A stretch of 64,000 nt of DNA from Isoetes taiwanensis (Eukaryota; Streptophyta; Lycopodiopsida; Isoetales; Isoetaceae), in assembly GCA_021234155.1 (NCBI GenBank), contig JAJEKV010000001.1, positions 26,959,189 through 27,023,188 on the forward strand. Direction: 5' to 3'. Below, one piece after another: positions 24,861 to 37,189 of the stretch. The position numbers and the translations under genes are program-made. A model generated the notes under the pieces. It searched no databases, was not told the DNA's origin, and was given only the letters and a program-made list of their open reading frames with translations. The number at the start of each line of letters is the position of its first letter. Position 1 is the first letter of the stretch.

Positions 24861-26700
24861 CCATTTGAGGTAAATATTAATATTCTAACCTCGGCTCAGA
24901 CTCGATTTTGAATTTGTTTTTGCGTATTAATTTCTAGAACCCGGCCGCAATTTCAGCTTGTGCCTAGGATACAGGATCGAGACATGGCTTCTTTTTGGCT
25001 TTTTGGTATTCGAAAGTGGTACCACAAGAACCAATAGATACAAGTAAGTGCCTTAACCACGTTTACTAATGTTGTCGTGTCTACCGACTTAGTGTTTGGC
25101 AGACCGCGTAAATTTGAATCAAGGATATCCAATGTTTATCCACTTCGATCGGGGCTTATGAGACTCTAAGAGTCGACGGCTGATCTTAAGCGCCTTCTTG
25201 TAATACATACCTTCTATGACACTACCACCGCGAGGTACCATCTTCCATTGAGCCGGCGCCTTTTCTCCACTATCCATTTTGAAGCCTTTGTGCATGATCG
25301 AATCCAAAATTCAGAACCTCATCATTTCTCGAGCAACGGTAACAAAAATTATCACCAACTCTAAGTGCCTCGCTAACATCGTGATTTGTTGGATTTACGA
25401 TCCTCAATGTCAAGATGCACATTGAGGATTGTAAATAGCTTGAAGTTTCAATCATCAACATAGTGCCTGCTCACACAATCATTCTAATATGCTATCCAAG
25501 CAAGAGTCAGTACATGAAAGTTCCTCGCAGTAAATCGCATGGAGATCGCACTGAATGCCAATGGTCTGCCTAGTGTCCAAAATCCTTTCTCCACCCCATG
25601 CTTTCTTTTCTATCTATATCCTCCACCTTGACTTCCCAAAAGAACTCTTTCCTCTTATCGGGTTTCGTGAAGTGTTCATCCACCTGATGTTCCACAAGTA
25701 AACATCTTCTTCGGCAACTTCTGTCACTTCATGAGCATTACCCAATTTTATGTCAACAGATTTTAATTGCGCTTTGTCTTAACCATCTCTCTTCAACTCA
25801 AAGAGCTTTGCCATTGTGCTGTCCATCTTTCCCGTGGTTAGAACCAAAAAATTCCACATCATATAGACATCGCTAGTCGCCTGTACCTAGCCACAAATGT
25901 CTAGAAGCCTTGAATTGAGATGTCGCACTCATCCGAAAAACACATAATGTCTCTTTTGGCACCCCTTCCTTTCGCCTCCAGATATTTGTGGTGTCAGCGA
26001 GCAAAGGTTGCAATTAACAAAGTATCGTGTTCTATCATCCGATATAGAACAAAGCTTCCTTGATAATCCTATCTCGCCAACGAGTCGCACCCTTGAACCA
26101 AAAATGGTAATCTGCTATTGACCCAACAGAACCCGAATTATGCAAAGGAAAAGATTTTTAGACTTTCGCTTATCCGTGGTTCCTTAGGTTCCCAGTCTCT
26201 GCTGTACTCCTGATGGAAATGGCCTCCTAATAACTCGAGACGCTTGTCTTCTTTCATACCAATGTAATTCCCATTTCGCCTTCCCCGTTATCGCCACTTT
26301 CTTCCATGGGATGTGTCCGGAAACTCTGATTCCACACGTACCACAATCTCCAAGGATGTGCGCCTTCTTAGCGAAACCCATCTAATTCACTCTTGGACAC
26401 AACATAGATTCCACAAGCTTCCTCAGATTTGCACCTTATGCTGGTGTGCCTCTGCACACCAAGTTCATGTGATCTACAACGTCAAGTAGTAAGTGCAATT
26501 CTTCTTGGATGTTTGATTCTCATCCCACGGAGTCCATCCACCAGTATTTCTGCATCCTCAAGTGCTGAATGCAACAAAGAACTATCAAGTCCTTCAATTT
26601 CACAACAAACCAGGGTTTCAGCTTCTCAAAAGCCTCAAGACTAATCTTAATTTCTGGATGTTGGTCCAAAACCCTTGAACAATAGTATCTCGTGCATGAA
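24861..26700 (-). pseudogene. Unidentified decayed minus-strand coding region with conserved Cys pattern
   Basis: Read on the minus strand from about 26700, a frame gives SLEAFEKLKPWFVVKLKD then VLCCIQHLRM. After a stop and a short gap come LVESMLCPRVN and, in the next frame (26381-26184), ILGDCGTCGIR. Lysine-rich readings follow further down (25270-25461, 25119-25307). From memory this order ('SxxxFxxLKPxxV... CxCxxHxxM... LVCxxxxxxCxxGxCxxCGI') resembles uncharacterised, often transposon-associated proteins of plants and animals, but I cannot name the family. Several stops and frame changes make it a pseudogene. It lies between two oppositely composed simple arrays. It may belong to a DNA transposon or to a captured host gene; no transposase catalytic triad was recognised. 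Confidence 0.4.
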
Positions 26701-26806
26701 ATGAACACTAAATCGTTAGATGTGTATACCACACCAAACCATGTGTCAGAAGTAACATGCCCCACACTCATCATATTCACCGTAACGAGCACCTTGGGTG
26801 GTTGCA

Positions 26807-26824
26807 CACACACACACACACCCC
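26807..26824. repeat. (CA)n microsatellite
   Basis: A run of nine CA units lies just before the G/T-rich array. Confidence 0.85.
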
Positions 26825-26861
26825 ACCACAGTCACACTATCTACCGCCACACCATACACCA

Positions 26862-27322
26862 AATGGTGAGTGGTAGTGGGGGTGGTGGGTGGTGGGAGTG
26901 TGGTGGTGGGGGATGGGTGGAGTGGTGTGTGGTGGTGGTGGGGTGGTGGTGGTGGAGGTGGTGGTGGAGAGTGGTGTGTGTCAGATGGTGGTGTGGTGGT
27001 GTGTGTAGTGGGTGTGTGGTGCATGATGTGGTGTGGTGGAGTGTAGCAGTGGGTGTGGTGGTGGTGTGTCGCTGCGGGGTGTGGTGAAGAGTGGTGGGGG
27101 TGGGTGATCGTGGGTGTGTGGCATTGTGGATTGTGGTGTGATGTGGTGGTGGAGTGGTAAGTGGTGTGGTGTGGGTGTTGTGATCAGGGCGATGTGGTGT
27201 GGTGGTGTGGTGGTGGAGTGGTGGAGGGTGGTGCATATGGTAATGTGGTGGTTGTAAAGATGTGGTGGTAGTCTATGGTGGTGGGATAGATGATGGGTGT
27301 GTGGTGGGGTGAGGGGGAGAAT
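26862..27322 (-). repeat. G/T-rich GGTGGT/GTGTGG array (mirror of the 23820 array)
   Basis: About 460 bases consist almost entirely of G and T with GGTGGTGG and GTGTGGTG phrases. Its complement has the same character as the C/A-rich array at 23820, so the two form a loose inverted pair about 2.7 kb apart. Apparent frames of 92-131 residues here are repeat artefacts. Confidence 0.9.
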
Positions 27323-27477
27323 AAATAAATTGAATCCACACATATCATACATTAACATGCACACACCCACATGACAACACCATGGACATAACGCACCCTA
27401 CACCACACCGGTGACCGCACTGCAGACCGCAAGATCAAGACCACACCACACCACACCTTATCACGACACCACACCAT

Positions 27478-27535
27478 TACATCACATCACATCAACATCA
27501 CATCACATCACATCACATCACATCACATCACATCA
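27478..27535 (+). repeat. (ATCAC)n microsatellite
   Basis: About eleven CATCA units occur, with one interruption (CATCAACATC). It continues the C/A-rich composition that begins near 27400 (ACCACACCACACC). Confidence 0.9.
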
Positions 27536-27540
27536 CTTTC

Positions 27541-30500
27541 TTTATCCTATTTCGCCCGATAAAAATCGCCTAGTCAGCTTCTCAAACATTTCAAATTGCA
27601 TAATCTCATAATAATTATATTCCTCTTCTAATCATTAGAATGGGTCCCAAACTGCTCTCGGCCCTCGATTTTTACGCTTATTCTCAATCGAACAAGTTCA
27701 TTTCGGCAATGGTAGGATCATGTTCAGAGATCACTACGGCTATTCTAGGTGAGCCAGAGGGCATTCGTGATATGTTAAATAGGGCTCAGGATAGATCTCC
27801 TCAAGGTGGGAAATGTGATCCACCTTCTTGTCGATTTCTCGAGTCCAACTGGGCGTGCTACAACAGTCGATGTCAGCCTTCAACGTTGCTTGGGGGGTGC
27901 ATTGATGTGAAGTGAGTTTCAGACAAGGTCCAAGGACCTTATGTTACATGCCGCAGTAAGGGTCGGGCCACGATTTCGCCCGGCCACTTGTCCGCCTCCG
28001 AGTCTCGTGAATAGCTGACCATCGCGCGACTTGTAAGTTCTTCCCACCTCTCAGATGGTAAAGCACTTGCAACCTCATCTCATACCCAATGAATCGCAAA
28101 GCTTTAGATGCTTTAGCAGAAAATAATACTCTTTGGATGCACCCGCCCGAGCTACATACCACAAAGCATTCTCGTCATTAGGTAAAAATGCATATAAATT
28201 CTAGTTCCTGCACAAGAGTTTTCAATGGAAAGCCAAATTTTGTAAGATCTTTTTAATAGCACAGTTTCTTTCCAACAGAAATGTTTTGAATCGACAAAAA
28301 TTTGTCTTTATTCAACAAAAATTTGTACTCTTAGGATCAATTAGTTATCTATCATTCTCAAATATTTTTAGACCGACACACACCCAAGAAAGGATGCACT
28401 AATCATGTTCTAATATTCCAAACATTAAATATTGCATTTCAGACTAGAGTCAACTACATTTTTAATTCATGTCGTATACAAGATACACCACAATCACCGA
28501 TGGGAACACAACAACCACCACATGCACCACTACACTAAGCACCATAATCCACAAAACATGAATAATGTAAATAAACTAACATGTGATTCTCCGTATAGTG
28601 TGTGGGCAGCATGTTCTTCTTCTATTACATTTCTCCAATCTTCTAGTTCTAACATCCTTTGTGTTAGGAGACACCGTGTTCTCAATCCAAAATTTTGAAT
28701 CTTTTCTATATGTTCATCTAAAAATTGCATCGAATCTTTTAGCCCTCAGAAACCCATTTCCACCATTGTAAATGATCTCTTTCCCCTTTTTCTTTTCGCT
28801 TTTGCGGTGTTTCTTGGGTGAAATAATTAATACCTTTCCAAGATCTCGGGCTGATTTTGTCACTGTTCTCAGAATCTGCACGCTGTGGTACGTATACTGT
28901 AAGGCGCTTATTCTTATCGCTAGGCACCGGGCTGCTGCAGAGAGTTTTGACAAATTGCATGGAGTCCCGTGAGGTTCTTTATAATCTATGCTCTGGCTTC
29001 CAAATCCTTTTTGACCTTCACCTAAGAATTCTTTCCTAATGTTTTATCCTCAAAACTCAAGTAAAATTTCTTTCTTCATGCTATCCTCCATTCTTTTGGT
29101 CTGTGTTTATGGAAAGACGTTAGCAAATTGGCGATACGACGCCATCGCTTGCACTTCTTGATGAACCCATCCTTCCGCCAATTCCGCAAGCCCAATTTTC
29201 TTCTCTTCTTCTTCTCCTACGCCTTTTCTTCAACATTTCTCGTTCCTTGGTTCTCTTCGCTTGCTCCCCGCCCAAATGCCGCCAGGACAGATTACCTCAT
29301 TGACCATCCATATCCAAGGATTGAGCTTGCAAGTAGTGGGAGGGTTTCAAAGAATGTGATGTAGGCAAAGAACAAAAGATGGGCCAAAGAATAGAATTTG
29401 AATTTTTGAAATTAGAATTCTCCTCCGGCCTCACAAATTGGGACTCTATTTTAAATAACGGTAGTTGAGCGACGCTAGCACTATATTTCATACCACAAAA
29501 GTGTGGATGCAACGCCACATTTTGGGGGACAAGGGGACAAATAATTGAACACCATAGCATGCTTTTACCCACATGTCTTATTTTTTAAAAGTATCATTTT
29601 TGTTAGCAGTATGCTCAAATCCGAAATGCCCACTTTCCTCAATTTAGCTATGCTAATGTCCCGTCACATCAATGGGTGAATCATTTGAGTCATTCGATTC
29701 AGAATTTCAATCTTAGGTCATGGAAATTAGAAAACCCAAGTGAATTGTCTCCGTCGGAGTTTGGGCCTCCTCGGAGTTTGGGAATCCTTTCTCCCAACTT
29801 TGCTTACCCTTCGTTAGTAAAATTGCCATGAGGGTTTTTACCTGCCTGGGCTCATGTTAGCTTAGGTCTGGATTAGCGGGGCCGAGGGAAGGCCCGGTGG
29901 CAACCATGTAGTGAAGACTTGGAGGTTTCATTATGATGGAACATGGTTTCGCTGGTGCGCAGCAAAATAGGTGAGCCGGATTTGTTGTTGTGTATTTAAA
30001 TTTATTTAGCAAAGAATTAGAATAATACTATGAGAAGAATCATTTACCTTTTCGGGCCATCGGGTCAGCATTTTCCACATGCCTCTCTACAAGCATTCCT
30101 TTCATTAAGAAAATATGAGCTTACCGCCAAGATCTTCCTTTCTAATTCCTTTAGGAAGATGGTCTTGCCATCATTTCGACTCTCTTTGTTCCAAACAAGT
30201 GCAACCTCTTTTAAGACAATTGTAGACACCAAAGTGAATCACCATAAAAGAATCATCATTTCTTTTACAATTCAAGTATGTTAGAACATGATCTTCCTTA
30301 TCCATATCAAAATCCCTTGCAAAATCAAGCCTTTATTGCAAGCTTGAAATCCTTTCATCATTCATTAAATAAGAGATCCTTTAATTATACATCAAGTTAA
30401 CCATGTCACTGTAAAAACTTGGTCTCGATATTCATCTAACATCGCTCTTAAGCTTCCAAGCATTTGATGGGCTTTTCCAAGCATCCCGCCTCAATAGACA

Positions 30501-33500
30501 TATGAACAACACAAGACCCTAGAAAATGTTGCTGTGCAAGGTAGATCGCACTGATGGTAATGAGAGGGATAGCAACAAATGAGCTTTCAACATGGTTAAT
30601 TGTATTTTGCATAATCTGGACTCTTTTAGCAATCTTCACGCCTAACTCGCTGAAGAATATGCATAGCATGACCGATTCTCTCTGCTTAGATCCACCTCTC
30701 AACAATCGTGACCTTTTTATGGTACTTCTATTTGTTTCTCAAATTTGCATTCTCCGCCATAGTAGAGTACATATTTTCTTTGATTTCTTTAACTTGAGAA
30801 CATTGTGCCTCCATGGATCGGAGATCCCATTAATGAATCAAGTAATTTCGATTCACTTCTTTTAGCAACAAGTTGTAGGCTCAACTTGGCACCCAATTTT
30901 ATATCGCATTGAGGGCATCAATCATGCCGACGTTTTTTTTTTTTTCCGTAAAATCATTTTTAGACTTCAATTCTCCAGCCTCTTCGAGAATCAGATTGCA
31001 GACTAAGTTTTTTAAGCCCAACATTCAAGTCTTAACTCCCTTCTTGGTTGTGATTCTCGTCTATTTATTCATAAGCGCTTTTATTTGTCAATAGCATCTC
31101 TTGAATCTATTCTTTTAATTTAGTATTCTCGACCACTAAGACATTCATATGTAGAAAACTTAATAATCACATTTTCTTTAAGGGTGAGGGGCTTTGAAGA
31201 ATTTGTGTCTTTGTTCCAGATCCCGTGAAATCATCTCAAGATATTTCAAAATAACGCCTAGATTCTCCTCGGCTGCATCTGCTTCCTTAGAATGACTCTC
31301 CTCTTCCAAATCAATGGTCGTGCTGTTGTGCTGTCTAGTTCACTTTTTAAATAATCCCAATCCGGCACTTATTAACTCAAGAGAATCAATAACTTTTGCA
31401 ACTCGCTTTCCACCACTCAAAGATCACACTTTGTACCTCATCTGGCTCTCGGACAAGGGCATCTACCCGTCATTCACCAAGACAAAAGTACTCCACTGCA
31501 TTTCGAGCTTTCTTGAACATGGTCCGACTTTCTTCAGTTTTTTTCAAAGAAAGTTGTCACTTGCTGTCAGTATATGAGCAAGACATTTGAATGTTTTCGT
31601 GAATTATAGAAATCTTTGACTTGTATTTCATACTTGTTTTATATGGAATTTAATCTCTAGTCCGGGCCTCTCTCTCACTCCTACATAAGCATGCAAAGAG
31701 TTTCTAGTGTTTTTTGTTTTGTATAGACATGCCGCAGTTGTCCAGAAATGATTTTCTTATCTAAAGCGTAGGTAGCTTTATATAGAAGTTAATATATTTT
31801 TTTAGATGCAAGAATGATTGGTTCTTAATTTCTTTACCGCTGTGAAGACATTGAAGATGGTCCCAGACAACCTAGAAGCTAAAGAGCTGTTATGGTAGTG
31901 AAGCAAATGTGTCCGCCTCCTATGATGTCTCGGCTTTCGCTAATATTTGAATGATGTAGTAGTAAACAAAGTTATATTCTTGATTTTTTAGACAAACTAG
32001 TTCTGATATTGATAATCAATTCTTCTTCACTTCAGGAGCGTATTGGAAAATGTTTGTAGCGAACCAGCAAAGTAGCACGTAGACATTCTTAAGCTAAATT
32101 TCATCATGTATTTTGTGGCACACATATTTGCTGTTATGGATTTTCATGGAGCTCTTTTTTTAAAGAGGTGTTCCAATAATTAGGATGCGACATTTCAAAG
32201 AATGAGGTTCCGACAATTGATACTCGTACGCGTATCCATTTCTAACACCATCGTACTAAGTAATTCCTCGCAGCAATGTAATTTGTTGTTCACGCTTAAA
32301 TACCTTAATATTTGTGTGCAACAAACTTGTTGTACGTGAAATTAATGCTATAACCATTTTATTGGCTGCTCACATATTCCTTAAGAATGAATGAGTTCCT
32401 TGCCTAACCTTTGCGTTAAACTTTGACTCACAATTTTGCCAATGGTTTCATGGGCGCTTAAGTCTAGTTATAGGTGAAATTCATGATCCTGAGCTTTTCA
32501 TAGGAAATTATAGTCTACTTTAATATTCTGAACATTTATTCATATTTATATTTTATTGTCATGCCTTCAGACTGAGTCTACCCGTGAGCAAAACAATATA
32601 TATTGATCGTTACCATAACAATATTTGTTTATTTGGTTCCTCCTTTTCGACATCATGTCAATGCTGTCGTGATATTGAAGATTGAGGAACATCACACAAG
32701 AATATGTGACCATGTTTTTACATGCTAAAATAAAACCATATATTAATTTGATAGATGAGTGATGGTGCAATTTTTTATGATAATCCTGAGTGGTTACCAA
32801 TAAATTTCATACCAGTAGTAGTAATCAGATGTTGTGCACATTAATAGGCCATGTTGGTGGAAAATATTGCCATAGATTACCTGTTCTAGCAAGTAGCATG
32901 CACAATGGGCTACCCACGTCTTCTATCTCCCACGCATTGATTTTATGTTGCATCATATTGTCCTTCGCATGGCGTGGATCCCAGCCTTTCCTCCTAAAAC
33001 TATGCGAGGTGAAATAGCTAACTATCCTCAATAAGATTAACAAGGTCTAAATTTGTCCTTCACCATTATTGAGAGTTTTATGTTATATATTGTATAATCA
33101 TTCATTCATAAGGATGATTCTAAATAAGAATATCAATTGCCGCGGAGTTTGACATCGAAAATGCACCTTACAATACCAATTATGTCTAACCATAACAATG
33201 CCGCCTAATTTATAGCTCATGTGACGATGTCGTTGGAAACCATATTGCAACTAATCGGATTGAAAAGTATTCAATCAGACACGAAAAGGCATCTTTACAA
33301 ATCACTATGTTAATTAAAGCTCAACACATTCATTAGGGCAATCATCAATTATTAATGTGTTTTGCTTTAACCATCAATGACTTATAAGCTAGCTCATGCA
33401 CTAATTCATAGTTTGACTTATATATTAATACATAGATGGAGTTACAAACATCAAGCAAAATGTGTGGCGCAATCTTGAGTGATAATTGTGAGAGAATCCA

Positions 33501-33949
33501 ACTACAATAAGTTTTTAAGTTTAAATTCTAGGTCAAAATTCTAGGTGAATTTATTGATTATACTACTTATTTTATCCCTATGATGCCTCCACGGTTGTAA
33601 ACAAAACATGCTTCCAACAAAAACAATCCAATAGAAATCTTACATTATCATACGCCATCTATACATCATTATACAAATACCAATGTGTTCATGAATCTAT
33701 AATACACATAACACATTTATCAATTTCAATGTCCCATACAAATACAAATGCAATAATGATCAATTTACATCTACCACTCAACCCTACATATGACATTGTT
33801 TTATTTCAAAATTTTCCATTTCGCCTCAAATACCAAAACTTTTTTGAACTTGAAGGATTGCCACGCAAACATAGCAATTCAAAAACAAAGTTATACTCCT
33901 CGGTCACTTTACTCATACCATCCTGTGGGTAAAGGAAGGAGACGAGAGG
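27541..33949. other. Long unassigned region
   Basis: No gene was recognised in 6.4 kb. Frames worth naming: 27640-27915 + (91 residues, no motif); 29128-29364 + (78 residues with a hydrophobic LLFFFSYAFSSTFLVPWF segment, possibly a stray exon); and 30448-30705 -, followed upstream on the minus strand near 31150-31310 by a Glu-rich reading (EEESHSKEADAAEENLG). The last could be a decayed coiled-coil gag-like protein. Poly-T runs lie at 30935-30950. None of these is called as a gene. Confidence 0.3.
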
Positions 33950-36340
33950 AGGATCACAAACGAGGTCGCCGCCATACCAAGCACACAACGGAAGTGCACA
34001 AGGACAAGCTACGCTACTCCTTGTTCGTAACAAGTGCATCCACACATGCGTGCCCTCCCGTTAAGCTAGAAGGCCACGCCATGTACCGCAGGTACTGCTC
34101 CTACTGCAGCTGCCAACCGCGAGGGCGCAGCCTGACAGCCAGCAGTGAGGTGGACACGTACTCTCAGCCAACAGAGGAGCACTCAAACGCTAGCCCTACC
34201 ACCCAAAGCAATCCTCCTCCCCGCTTTGGGGAGCGCACATGAACATCCGTAGAATCACGCACTCAAGTCGGACATACTACATCCTCGGGCACGCACCCAG
34301 GCTCAGAGCCGCACCGCCCACCCTAAACCCAACCAAGAAGACATCCCGAGGCCCTGACTCCCGACATACTAAACGAAGGCAAGGTCACTGGGTCTCAATG
34401 TCGCCTCCAAACCGATCTCTTCATCTGCCAGACCAAGGCCTCCAAATACCAACTATATGGAGATCGACGACGTCCACTTTGCCGACCTCCCTCACACACG
34501 CTATGCCAACACTCCACTCATAGACCACTACGCAAGGCGTCCGCCAACATGGATGGCGAACACACAAGCGCTCTGGCGCTCATGGTCATCGAGCCAGCTA
34601 CGTCCGCAAAGCGAGCCACGTCCCACACCGCTTCCAGGACTACAAGATCATCCCCACAAACCAACCAAAAGACGCTTCATCGACTCACCACCCTGGCCCA
34701 CCACACCAAAAGAATTCGCTACAACATACTCTCGACAAAATCCCGTCAGACGGAAGCCGAACCGCTTTCTCCGAACATCCACACACAATCTCTATGGCTC
34801 GGAATACTACTCCCGCACTCATCAGAACGGCGACGACATCCTCACCCACATCCGTATATGTTGACACTACCCTCCTACAATTGGTGAGCAACAAATCGCC
34901 AACGCAATACCCGTAACACCCCGCCGCCAACACGCAAAGACCACGGGTCACCAAGCGTCACAGCGAAGTACATCGTTATTAATCTGATGCATGCATCAAG
35001 GCCGAGCGCAACAGCAAAGCAACGAAATGCACTAAATGCACCCCTGCCGCTGGGATATGCCGCCGCCGAAAGCAAGCACATGCCCATAAAGCGATCACGA
35101 GAGTAGCTACTGGTGTTCCACGCTACATTCCGCACGCTCGATCCCGAAGACCACCGTGACGACACATGATAACACTTCATCAAGAACTTAAAGCGACACT
35201 GACCACCGTAATGGCTGCATCAAAGCTTATGTGGAGGGGAAAGCCACCACCGGGCACCTCCAATTCGCAATATCAGTAAACATGCAACCCCAAAAACGCC
35301 AGCTGTAAGCACCTTAAATCGCTAACTTGGACGTTTTTTCTCTCATTGTGCAGCTTAAAAAAGGCCGAACAAAATCACACACTGGACGAAGGCACCAACA
35401 GATTCCATGCTCTAGGTCCTCATATCATCGACGATGTCAATGCTCATCACAACCCTCAACATGATACTCTGGAAAATAGAAGAAGTGATTACGCAACCAC
35501 CAAACGGAAGGTCACAACACGGGCGATGATCCTCGTCGCTCCCTCCCATGTAAGCACAAGAAGAGGGACGCTGACAACGTCTGCAAGCTGTGCACCCACC
35601 TCGTGCCAACAGCCCCCACTTCATGCGCAAAGAAGTACCACTCGACGCGGCCCATCGTGCACTCTCCGAGCCGAGCACGCCACCTTCTTTCAATGCCATA
35701 AGAGAGAGGTCACGACCAACGAGCTCACAGTAAACGGATCCCACATCATCGGCGAGAGGAAGCACTCCAAGATCGACCGTGAAGGGCCTGTGGTGTTGTG
35801 CACCCACCACGAGGGATGTCCGATTACAACTGGCGGGCCGCATCGCGTTCCCCCAAATAACGGTCCATTTAGATAATGGTGCACAAAACCACCGCAACAC
35901 TGTGAAGAGGATGAGCACCGGACCGAGGACCCAAAGATTCCACTCGTATACCTGGCACGCCATGGATGCAAAGCTCGCTAATTGGGCTACCAAATGACAT
36001 ACCGGGAGTAGTAGCTAAGAAAATCACGAAATGTCACAGACAGAATCGGGACGAGCAAATGGGGATGCGAAGGCATCACGGTCCACAATTACTCTACCCT
36101 CCACCACATGCACTGCTTAACTGGTCGAGCATGTGCACCGCAGGCCCAACACCATCTCAAGAAGACGTTTCCGGCCACACACAAGTGGCCATGATTCCGG
36201 GCACAAGAGCCGTGAGTCTACCGATAGAAGGCAAGGCACCATGGTCGTGGAGAGGAGGGCGTCACCGCCATCAGACGAATGCTCGCGAACTGCTGGCCGT
36301 GAAGCAACTATCGACATCATGTCACAATGGCCACTGATCA
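33950..36340. other. GC-rich island of unknown origin
   Basis: Composition shifts abruptly to GC-rich, CG-containing sequence in an otherwise AT-rich setting. Open frames occur on both strands and overlap (34457-34864 +, 35346-35876 +, 35412-35993 -), as expected by chance in GC-rich DNA. Translations are rich in Arg, Pro, Thr and His with no recognised domain. It is most likely non-coding or gag-region retroelement sequence. Confidence 0.4.
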
Positions 36341-36375
36341 TTTAATAAGATTTATTAATGTAGCCGCCGAAACCT

Positions 36376-36755
36376 GTGGTAATCCCCACTTCGGCTGGTA
36401 TAGAGAAACCAGACATCTCCAAAACATTAAAACCTTTAAGCATGTTGAAGTGGAGTTTGTTTGATGCCCAATACCGAGGCTTTCGATTCCTATATACACT
36501 TTGACTTTTTCCGATTGACGGAATTGGCTGGCTACAGGTAGCCTTTTTTCCAAACGCTTATTTTCGATGTAATATTGTGCTGGGTTTTGAGAAACCCGAC
36601 CAATCCATAAGGCTTTTCAGTTTTAAATGCCATTCACATCACTTGGAAGTGCATCGACTTATTGGACAATACTTGAAATATACTGACATTCTTCAAAACC
36701 TCGCGGGTAATCTCCACTTCGCCGTAATGAGGGGAACCGACATTTCCAAGACAAC
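36376..36755. repeat. Diverged direct repeats upstream of LSM8
   Basis: A block beginning GGTAATCCCCACTTCGGC with GAGAAACCAGACATCTCCAA (36378-36422) recurs as GGTAATCTCCACTTCGCC with GGGAACCGACATTTCCAAGA (36706-36750). A shorter relative, GCTGGGTTTTGAGAAACCCG, lies between them near 36579. They may be an old tandem array or a repeat family fragment. Confidence 0.6.
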
Positions 36756-36942
36756 GCCACCACGGGATTACGCGTAATTCTTGCAAATCTCCGTGAAATT
36801 ATCAAGAGAAACCAAGCTGCACTCCCAAGAAAACCCCAAGAAGGTCACCATCTGATTACCTAAAACCAACGCGAACCCGACCGCCAGCCTTCTTTCCCAA
36901 CCTCAGCCTCCGCGTGGGTTTTTTTTCTTATTTGCTTATTTA

Positions 36943-37042
36943 GTGGAAAATCACCCTAAACCAAATACCCTATTTCTGGGGGTATTTTTGGGGTATTTTT
37001 GAAATTTTAGCAAACTTGGAGGGGTATATTTGGAATTTTCCC
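36943..37042 (-). repeat. MITE family A terminal fragment (copy 3)
   Basis: ACCAAATACCCTATTTCT also occurs near the inner end of copy 2 (18391-18408). It is followed here by the outer terminal repeat GCAAACTTGGAGGGGTATAT then TTGGAATTTTCCC, the reverse complement of the left end of copy 2. The middle of the element is missing. It lies about 150 bp upstream of the LSM8 start codon, so it forms part of the promoter region. Confidence 0.7.
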
Positions 37043-37051
37043 GAAATCGTA

Positions 37052-37060
37052 TTTATATAT
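37052..37060 (+). promoter_or_regulatory. Candidate TATA box of LSM8
   Basis: TTTATATAT lies 130 bases before the LSM8 ATG, directly after the MITE A fragment. A start site about 30 bases downstream would give a leader of roughly 100 bases. Support is positional only. Confidence 0.4.
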
Positions 37061-37189
37061 TTGAGAAGCACAAAACCTTAATCCTTATTTATTTAAACGA
37101 TTATAATTAATCCATCAGACTGTAAAGATCTAACCACTCGGCGGGTTTAAGAAGGGTGTTAGGGGAGGCGTTGCACCATCGCTATCGCT

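Noticed and set aside
26692-27370. Open frames of 92-131 residues rich in His/Pro/Thr or Trp/Gly/Val
   Set aside because: Same artefact from the GGT/GTG array.
28025-28070. tRNA-like text (CTCTCAGATGGTAAAGCACTTG)
   Set aside because: It resembles a tRNA A-box region but the leading T/G of the box and any B-box are missing, so neither a tRNA nor a SINE is claimed.
29128-29364. 78-residue frame with a hydrophobic segment
   Set aside because: It could be an exon but has no recognised domain or splice partner; described only within the unassigned region.
34875-35183. Minus-strand 102-residue frame with hydrophobic parts
   Set aside because: No motif, no start context, and the frame sits in GC-rich sequence with equal openness on the other strand.
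35346-35993. Long overlapping frames of 176 (+) and 193 (-) residues
   Set aside because: They lie in the GC-rich island where stop codons are rare; both strands are open over the same stretch and no domain is seen.
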